Part shown: piece after piece, positions 1 through 4,245 of the stretch
How positions within the stretch are numbered: position 1 is the first letter of the stretch
Layout of the letters: each line of letters opens with the position of its first letter
NCBI GenBank assembly: GCA_024697505.1
Contig: JAILFQ010000004.1
Location: 1-7,341 of the forward strand
Source of the DNA: Lachnospiraceae bacterium
Lineage (GTDB): Bacteria; Bacillota; Clostridia; Lachnospirales; Lachnospiraceae
DNA: 7,341 bases
Direction of reading: 5' to 3'
Translations under genes and position numbers: made by a program
Notes under the pieces: model-generated
Seen by the model: only the letters and a program-made list of their open reading frames with translations
Database searches by the model: none
Told to the model about the DNA's origin: nothing

Positions 1-647
1 GAATATGCGTAAAACTTTACAGGAAGGCCCACCAGTGTAAAGAACCATAAAAAGAGACGAATATTGTAATGCAAATACGCCAATGATACTTTTTTCCACT
101 TTTTAAGACGAAGAAGATAGGTTAGGGTTGAAGTATCCACACGGCTGTAAACTCTTCCCTCAAGAAACATTCTTGTGTATATAACCCTGTATGTTTCGGA
201 AATGAATACAACAAAAAATACAAGAAAGAAAAAAGCGCCTGCAGAAAACAATATAACCACAACTGTTGCAGAACCGGATATATTAAGTATTATGCTGGCA
301 AGAGCGGCAAAGAAAGAGCCGGATGCCTGCATATTAACAAAGTCGGACAGCACTCCGTCCTGGTGGCCGAATTCCAGTCCGAATATCTTATAGGATTCTC
401 CGGACAGGTTTTCCTTGTTACCGCTTGCTATTTCCAAAGCCTCTTCAATATTTCCTTCAAATATATTTGTAAAAACTCCTTTAACGGTTTGACCAAGTTC
501 GTTTTCCGGATTTGAGCCCATTAGTTCAAAAAATCCGGTAAGGCTGGTTCCTATTGCAGAGGCCAGCAATATAAGAGCAATAAACAAAAGGTAGTGTCTT
601 TTCAGATTTTCTCTGCCTGCCTTTTTTAATTCTTTAAATGTCTTCAT
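1..647 (-). CDS. DUF975-like multi-pass membrane protein, N-terminal 215 residues (runs off left edge)
   Basis: The reading frame is open from an ATG at 647 to the window edge without a stop, giving 215 codons; the C-terminus lies outside. The start is supported by GGAGGAG a few bases upstream. The protein opens with a basic amphipathic stretch (MKTFKELKKAGRENLKRHY), then a membrane helix at about 20-38, a polar, probably extracellular part at about 42-108 rich in Glu, Gly and Asn, two more hydrophobic segments at about 110-126 and 127-150, and a fourth starting near 196. The stretch from about 150, with YTRMFLEGRVYSR and then WFFTLVGLPVKFYAY, resembles the conserved core of DUF975 integral membrane proteins of Clostridia, whose function is unknown. 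That assignment comes from remembered family pattern, so it is moderate. A promoter directly upstream and a terminator ending the preceding gene suggest separate transcription. Confidence 0.75.
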   Translation of the reverse strand, partial: MKTFKELKKAGRENLKRHYLLFIALILLASAIGTSLTGFFELMGSNPENELGQTVKGVFTNIFEGNIEEALEIASGNKENLSGESYKIFGLEFGHQDGVLSDFVNMQASGSFFAALASIILNISGSATVVVILFSAGAFFFLVFFVVFISETYRVIYTRMFLEGRVYSRVDTSTLTYLLRLKKWKKVSLAYLHYNIRLFLWFFTLVGLPVKFYAY

Positions 648-686
648 CTTCTCCTCCCGGTATTTAAACATTTTCCCTTTACATTC

Positions 687-715
687 ACTTTACCCTTATC
701 AGGAAGAAAAGTAAA
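687..715 (-). promoter_or_regulatory. Candidate sigma-A-type promoter of the DUF975-like gene
   Basis: On the minus strand, TTTACT (715-710) and TAAAGT (692-687) are separated by exactly 17 bases. Each matches the consensus at four of six positions. The leader to the ATG at 647 would be about 33 nt. The -35 box sits immediately beyond the T-run of the preceding gene's terminator, a tight terminator-promoter arrangement. Confidence 0.45.
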
Positions 716-716
716 C

Positions 717-747
717 AAAAAAGGCTGCCGCACATGCGACAGCCTTT
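717..747 (-). terminator. Rho-independent terminator after the DUF5692-like gene
   Basis: Bases 720-731 pair with 736-747 (outer arm AAAGGCTG with CAGCCTTT, one C/A mismatch, then a 3-bp inner stem, loop ACAT). Read on the minus strand, the hairpin runs into six T residues (722-717). It begins about 20 bases beyond the stop codon of the 767-1810 gene and separates it from the membrane gene that follows. Confidence 0.88.
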
Positions 748-766
748 ATATTCTTTAAGCTCAAAA

Positions 767-1810
767 TTAATCGTCAACTTCTGCTCTTGCAATAGCATCC
801 TTAAAGTACTTCTGGTTAACAAATACATTTTCCTTATATGGATTAATGTGACGCTTCTTACTGATAACAATAATAGCAATAATAGATACAAGGTTAATAA
901 TAAGTGCTGCTGCAGACCAGATTGTCATAGGAACAACGTTTGCTCCCTGCGTGGAACCTGCTTTTATTAAATCCCAGTTAGCGTACTGGCTTGAGTATGT
1001 AGCCCACTTTGTAACGGAAGAACCGTCTGTAAATACTTCCTGGAAAAGTGGCCATACCTGAGCGAACATGCACCAGATAGCAAGTGTGTTTGCGCGGTTC
1101 TGGATCCATCCGCCTCTGTTCCATAAAAGAGCTGCGATCGTAGGTGCAAGTAAAAGTGCAATACCGCAGTACCATGCGTGTGTAGGAAGACAGTTGTATG
1201 TGTATGCAAAGTTCCAAACATCATATGCGAGGATGTATACCCAGGTCATATCTGCCCAGATCATATCCTTCTTATCCTTGGAAGAATAAACCTTCCACCA
1301 TGCTGTCATACAGAAAATGTTAATAAGTCCGGCAACTCCGTTAAATATGTTGTGCCATCCGCCAATGAGCATTACGTGCTCTGAGGACTCCCACCATGTA
1401 TACCAGCCTTTGATTGCAGATTCAAAGTCGCTGCATACTGCAATAAGAATATTGATTGCTACAATTACAAACGGATAGGCTCTGAACCACTGGGTTTTAC
1501 CTATGCTCCACTTGTACTTGATCATCATAAAGCCGATACATCCGATTGTTGCGGCATAAAGCTTTGCATAGTGGAACCAACCGTTCATATACTTGTATGT
1601 CTGGTTGTTAAGTGCCCACTCTGCACCCTGTCCTGCAGCAATGGCAATAACTATAAAATAAATCGTAAGAATAGCAGGGATTACAAGAAACATTGTAACT
1701 CCGCCAAATTTCGTTCTTCTTGCAAACTCATTAAGTAAAATGAGACCGCAAAGAACAACGAGCAACATAAGGATCTGCCAACCGGCATTTCCTCCGCTTA
1801 AATTAAACAT
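767..1810 (-). CDS. DUF5692-like, tryptophan-rich multi-pass membrane protein
   Basis: This is a 347-residue integral membrane protein of unknown biochemical role. Hydrophobic segments lie near residues 12-29, 40-59, 82-98, 112-126, 153-171, 188-206, 212-230, 243-260 and 295-317, so about nine spans, ending in a charged tail (EVDD). It has 22 Trp residues, over 6 percent, many next to membrane segments (for example W136, W139, W140, W171, W172). Recognisable stretches are LLNEFARRTKFGG near 25-37 and KKDMIWADMTW followed by AYDVWNFAYTYNC near 180-207. These match my memory of DUF5692 proteins from Clostridia and Bacteroidetes; the family has no established function. The ATG at 1810 follows AGGAGG at a good distance (AGGAGGAGCTTTATG). 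The gene has its own terminator at 717-747 and a candidate extended -10 promoter, so it is probably transcribed alone. No enzyme motif is visible. Confidence 0.9.
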   Translation of the reverse strand: MFNLSGGNAGWQILMLLVVLCGLILLNEFARRTKFGGVTMFLVIPAILTIYFIVIAIAAGQGAEWALNNQTYKYMNGWFHYAKLYAATIGCIGFMMIKYKWSIGKTQWFRAYPFVIVAINILIAVCSDFESAIKGWYTWWESSEHVMLIGGWHNIFNGVAGLINIFCMTAWWKVYSSKDKKDMIWADMTWVYILAYDVWNFAYTYNCLPTHAWYCGIALLLAPTIAALLWNRGGWIQNRANTLAIWCMFAQVWPLFQEVFTDGSSVTKWATYSSQYANWDLIKAGSTQGANVVPMTIWSAAALIINLVSIIAIIVISKKRHINPYKENVFVNQKYFKDAIARAEVDD

Positions 1811-1852
1811 AAAGCTCCTCCTTTTGTGTTACTTGTTTTCACACATCATTTT

Positions 1853-1886
1853 AAGGGCAAAGTCATAAAAAAGAGTTTTAGCCCTT
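1853..1886 (-). repeat. Inverted repeat at the 5' end of the DUF5692-like gene's leader
   Basis: AAGGGC at 1853-1858 and GCCCTT at 1881-1886 form a perfect 6-bp inverted repeat around a 22-base AT-rich loop. With the candidate -10 box at 1898-1893, the transcript would start close to 1886, so the hairpin would sit at the very 5' end of the messenger. Such a hairpin could protect the RNA end, but this is inference and a 6-bp stem with a long loop is weak. Confidence 0.3.
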
Positions 1887-1892
1887 CACTTA

Positions 1893-1901
1893 ATTTTACC
1901 A
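1893..1901 (-). promoter_or_regulatory. Candidate extended -10 promoter of the DUF5692-like gene
   Basis: The minus strand reads TGGTAAAAT at 1901-1893: a TGn extension followed by TAAAAT, five of six to the -10 consensus. I see no good -35 hexamer 16-18 bases upstream, which extended -10 promoters can do without. The leader would be about 76 nt. The surrounding sequence is very AT-rich, so chance matches are likely. Confidence 0.35.
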
Positions 1902-1983
1902 CAGGATAATTTATAAGGCTATATGCCTGTTTATAATTTTTTTACTTTTATTTTATAAAATTTAATAAAGAGCTCCGGGCCCG

Positions 1984-2016
1984 AAAAAAAGCCTGCACAC
2001 CAAAGTGTACAGGCTT
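1984..2016 (-). terminator. Rho-independent terminator after the 68-residue gene
   Basis: AAGCCTG at 1989-1995 pairs with CAGGCTT at 2010-2016. After one C/A mismatch, ACAC pairs with GTGT around the loop CAAA. On the minus strand the stem runs straight into seven T residues (1990-1984). It lies 25 bases beyond the stop of the small gene, which supports that gene being real. In the plus direction no T-run follows immediately, so I call it for the minus strand only. Confidence 0.9.
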
Positions 2017-2040
2017 AATCTGTCTCTTTTTTATTTTCCG

Positions 2041-2247
2041 TCAACCGGCAAGCTTCATCTCTTCGATTATTGCAGATTCTCCTACCCCTCTTAAAATATC
2101 TTTTCCGTTTAAAAGACAAATAAGATCGTAGGTGTATTCTTCCTTTGCTGCTCCCGGCAATGTTCTTCCTATACCTATAACCACATAATCCTTACTGTTA
2201 TACTTCACAAGCTGAACAGGAATAAAAGCTGGCTTGTTTTCTCCCAT
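2041..2247 (-). CDS. Small protein of unknown function, 68 residues
   Basis: I do not recognise this protein. It is short, soluble-looking and without signal peptide, membrane helix or cysteine pairs (one Cys). The sequence alternates hydrophobic and polar residues in its first half (PVQLVKYNSKDYVVIGIGRTL), which suggests beta strands. The second half ends in a likely helix (ESAIIEEMKLAG). The case for a real gene is good: AGGAGG precedes the ATG at 2247 with about 9 bases spacing, an intrinsic terminator follows 25 bases after the stop, and an extended -10 box lies upstream. It is transcribed away from the diguanylate cyclase gene, with which it shares the 290-base region 2248-2537. That arrangement hints at shared control but gives no function. 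Confidence that it is coding is high; no product can be named. Confidence 0.78.
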   Translation of the reverse strand: MGENKPAFIPVQLVKYNSKDYVVIGIGRTLPGAAKEEYTYDLICLLNGKDILRGVGESAIIEEMKLAG

Positions 2248-2310
2248 ATTTTGTATCCTCCTTTTTCATAGACCACCCTATAAAGTATTTTCTTTCTTTT
2301 TTATGGGCCT

Positions 2311-2319
2311 ATAATAACA
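2311..2319 (-). promoter_or_regulatory. Candidate extended -10 promoter of the 68-residue gene
   Basis: The minus strand reads TGTTATTAT at 2319-2311: a TGn extension followed by TATTAT. No -35 hexamer at standard spacing is convincing; the nearest TTGTTG is too close at 12 bases. The leader to the ATG at 2247 would be about 57 nt. Confidence 0.4.
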
Positions 2320-2326
2320 CGAGAAA

Positions 2327-2347
2327 GACAACAAAAGGACAACAAAA
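2327..2347. repeat. Tandem direct repeat GACAACAAAA
   Basis: GACAACAAAA occurs at 2327-2336 and again at 2338-2347, one base apart, an 11-base period. It lies just upstream of the candidate -10 box of the small gene, on the side where a regulator or the polymerase would bind. Low complexity makes a chance origin possible. Confidence 0.4.
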
Positions 2348-2424
2348 AAAGGTTTTTTTCTTAGGACATTTTCCCTAATTAAAAACTCTCCGCATTAATT
2401 CATTCCCACTGTTTTTATATTTTC

Positions 2425-2453
2425 TTTACTGAAAAAACTTTATGAAGTATAAT
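2425..2453 (+). promoter_or_regulatory. Promoter of the diguanylate cyclase gene
   Basis: TTTACT (2425-2430) and a perfect TATAAT (2448-2453) are separated by 17 bases. This is one of the two best sigma-A-type promoters in the window. Transcription would start near 2460, leaving a leader of roughly 78 nt that contains a palindrome and a possible hairpin. Confidence 0.65.
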
Positions 2454-2466
2454 TATTTCGTATAGG

Positions 2467-2478
2467 CGCAATATTGCG
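2467..2478. promoter_or_regulatory. Perfect 12-bp palindrome, possible operator
   Basis: CGCAATATTGCG is fully self-complementary and lies about 7 to 18 bases downstream of the predicted transcription start of the cyclase gene, a typical place for a repressor site. Its right half also belongs to a second inverted repeat, ATTGCGGG (2473-2480) with CCTGCAAT (2494-2501). That could form an 8-bp RNA stem (one G-U pair) in the leader, so the two pairings exclude each other. No regulator is known from this sequence. Confidence 0.4.
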
Positions 2479-2526
2479 GGAGTTCGTTTAACCCCTGCAA
2501 TTAACCTCTTTAATTTAGCTTTGTAT

Positions 2527-2532
2527 GGTGAT
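2527..2532 (+). promoter_or_regulatory. Ribosome binding site that decides the cyclase start
   Basis: GGTGAT matches the 3' half of the full Shine-Dalgarno AAGGAGGTGATC. Aligned that way, the anti-SD pairing sits at normal distance from the ATG at 2538. An in-frame TTG at 2532 overlaps this site and directly follows an in-frame TGA (2529-2531), so it is not a credible start. The AGGAGG half is absent, so initiation may be modest. Confidence 0.5.
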
Positions 2533-2537
2533 TGGTA

Positions 2538-4145
2538 ATGAACAAAAAGATTAAGTATGTATACATTTTTATGCTGATTTTTGGACTGTCTTTAATTGTG
2601 GCCTCTTTTTTATGGGGCATATTGGACAAAAAGGGTCCTTTTGCAGCCCCGGCAAGTTCGGATCTGCTTCCGGAATCCGAAGTATTTTCCGAAGACGGTC
2701 TTACCGTTACTTACACATTTAATATTTCCGAAATAGCTTCAAATTACGATTGTATAAAATTTTATACAAACCATCAATTTGCTACCGCCTACTGTGACGG
2801 AAGACTGATTTATTCTCTTAAAAGCCCTGATTTTACACTCTTTGGCAGAACACCGGGCTCCGCAATTAATCTTGTTAAATTTGATAAGGATGCTACCACC
2901 CTTACAATCGCAATTAAAGCCGTTTACCCTTCAGTAGCAGGAAGGCATTACACTTTCACTGTAGGAGACGGCATTTACCTCCACAGCAAAGTAATCACCG
3001 GTTCCATTATTGCCTGCATTTTAAGTCTTTTAATTGTAGCCATAGGCTTCTTCCTTGTGCTGTTTTGGACAATTTTTCACAAAAAAGTAAACCAGGGACC
3101 TACGCTTCTTTACTTTGGCTGTACCGTTTCTTTAATAGGCCTTTGGTGTCTTAACGAAACAGAATTTATAACCCTCTTGTATTTAAACCATACAGTAACC
3201 TCTTTTATAAGTTACATGTTACTGTTACTTGTACCCGTCCCTTTTGTACAATACATCAGAAAATACTTTTTACTTGACGATAAAGTAATTTGTGCTACCA
3301 TATCGCTTTTTTCAATAGCTGACTTCTGTATCTGCTTTTTAGGTAACACCACAGGCCTTCTGCCTTTTAAAAATACCGCAATAATAACTCAGTGTGTTTT
3401 CGCTCTATCCATTTTGTACTTAATTTATGCTGTTATGTGGTACTACAGGCGCTTTGGCTTTAATAAACTCGTTCAGCTGAATGTTGCAGCGATTATCCTT
3501 ATTTTAATCGGTTTTATTTCGGATTCCGTTATATTTTACATCGGGCTCTCAAACGGCGATATTGTGGGAAAGTTTTGCATACTGATCTACATCTTCCTCA
3601 TAACCAGAGTTATCGTTTGGGACTTTATAGCTGAGATTGAAAAAGGTAAAAAAGCTGTTGTTTATCAAGAACTGGCCATGCACGACGTTATGACCGGACT
3701 TTATAACCGTACAGCTTTCGAAGAATTCGAAAAGAGCGGCGCGGATCTTACCGGAACGGCAGTTATAACATTCGACCTTAACAACCTAAAAAAGTGTAAT
3801 GATACTTTAGGCCATATTTCCGGAGACAAATATCTTATAAATGCTGCAAACATTATAGAAAGCAGTTTTAAAGACATTGGAAAGAGCTACCGTATAGGCG
3901 GGGACGAGTTTTGCTCTGTAATTTCCGGAGTAAGTGAAGATAGACTTAAGTTCTATCTGCAAAGATTTGAACGCTACGAACAGGAATATAACAAATTAAA
4001 AAATGAGGCCACGATGGAAATTGCTTACGGCTACGCCTACTTTAATCCGGAAACAGACACAAGTCCGGAAAGCACAAGAGAAAGAGCCGACAAAATGATG
4101 TACCAAAAGAAATCGGAAATGAAGCAAGATGAAAAACGGGAGTAA
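2538..4145 (+). CDS. Membrane diguanylate cyclase with 7TM receptor-like sensor (GGDEF)
   Basis: This protein should make cyclic di-GMP from two GTP at the inner face of the membrane. From the ATG it has 535 residues: one helix at about 6-28, an outside domain at about 29-153 resembling 7TMR-DISM extracellular domains, seven more helices between about 155 and 362, a short linker helix, and a GGDEF domain from about 378 to 527. Catalytic features are intact: DVMTGLYNR (383-391), the metal-binding Asp in FDLNN (413), ND...GH...GD (421-430) and GGDEF (454-458). The product-inhibition RxxD motif is missing: the matching position reads KDIG. There is no EAL or HD-GYP domain, so synthesis alone is expected. 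The outside ligand is unknown. The gene has its own promoter and shares a terminator with the convergent flavoprotein gene. The start at 2538 is preferred over a TTG six bases upstream. Confidence 0.93.
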   Translation: MNKKIKYVYIFMLIFGLSLIVASFLWGILDKKGPFAAPASSDLLPESEVFSEDGLTVTYTFNISEIASNYDCIKFYTNHQFATAYCDGRLIYSLKSPDFTLFGRTPGSAINLVKFDKDATTLTIAIKAVYPSVAGRHYTFTVGDGIYLHSKVITGSIIACILSLLIVAIGFFLVLFWTIFHKKVNQGPTLLYFGCTVSLIGLWCLNETEFITLLYLNHTVTSFISYMLLLLVPVPFVQYIRKYFLLDDKVICATISLFSIADFCICFLGNTTGLLPFKNTAIITQCVFALSILYLIYAVMWYYRRFGFNKLVQLNVAAIILILIGFISDSVIFYIGLSNGDIVGKFCILIYIFLITRVIVWDFIAEIEKGKKAVVYQELAMHDVMTGLYNRTAFEEFEKSGADLTGTAVITFDLNNLKKCNDTLGHISGDKYLINAANIIESSFKDIGKSYRIGGDEFCSVISGVSEDRLKFYLQRFERYEQEYNKLKNEATMEIAYGYAYFNPETDTSPESTRERADKMMYQKKSEMKQDEKRE

Positions 4146-4192
4146 ATAACACGACTGTATAAACAATGATAAAAACATCTAAATAACAATAA

Positions 4193-4227
4193 AGAGTGCC
4201 ATGCTCACGCATGGCACTCTATTTTTA
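4193..4227. terminator. Bidirectional Rho-independent terminator between convergent genes
   Basis: A perfect 12-bp stem, AGAGTGCCATGC with GCATGGCACTCT (4193-4204 and 4209-4220), closes on the tetraloop TCAC. In the plus direction it is followed by ATTTTTA; in the minus direction by TTTATTG. It lies 48 bases past the cyclase stop and 26 bases past the flavoprotein stop, so it can end both transcripts. The minus-side T-run is weaker. Confidence 0.93.
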
Positions 4228-4245
4228 CTCTTAAAAATTTTTAAA

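Noticed and set aside
175..393. A 72-codon plus-strand frame at the left edge
   Set aside because: It is antisense to the 215-codon membrane protein frame that has a promoter, ribosome site and membrane helices.
734..1384. Short frames on both strands inside the DUF5692-like gene
   Set aside because: All overlap the well-supported 347-residue gene and lack start signals.
2532..2537. TTG start for the cyclase two codons before the ATG
   Set aside because: It overlaps the only ribosome-site match (GGTGAT) and directly follows an in-frame stop; ATG 2538 is correctly spaced.
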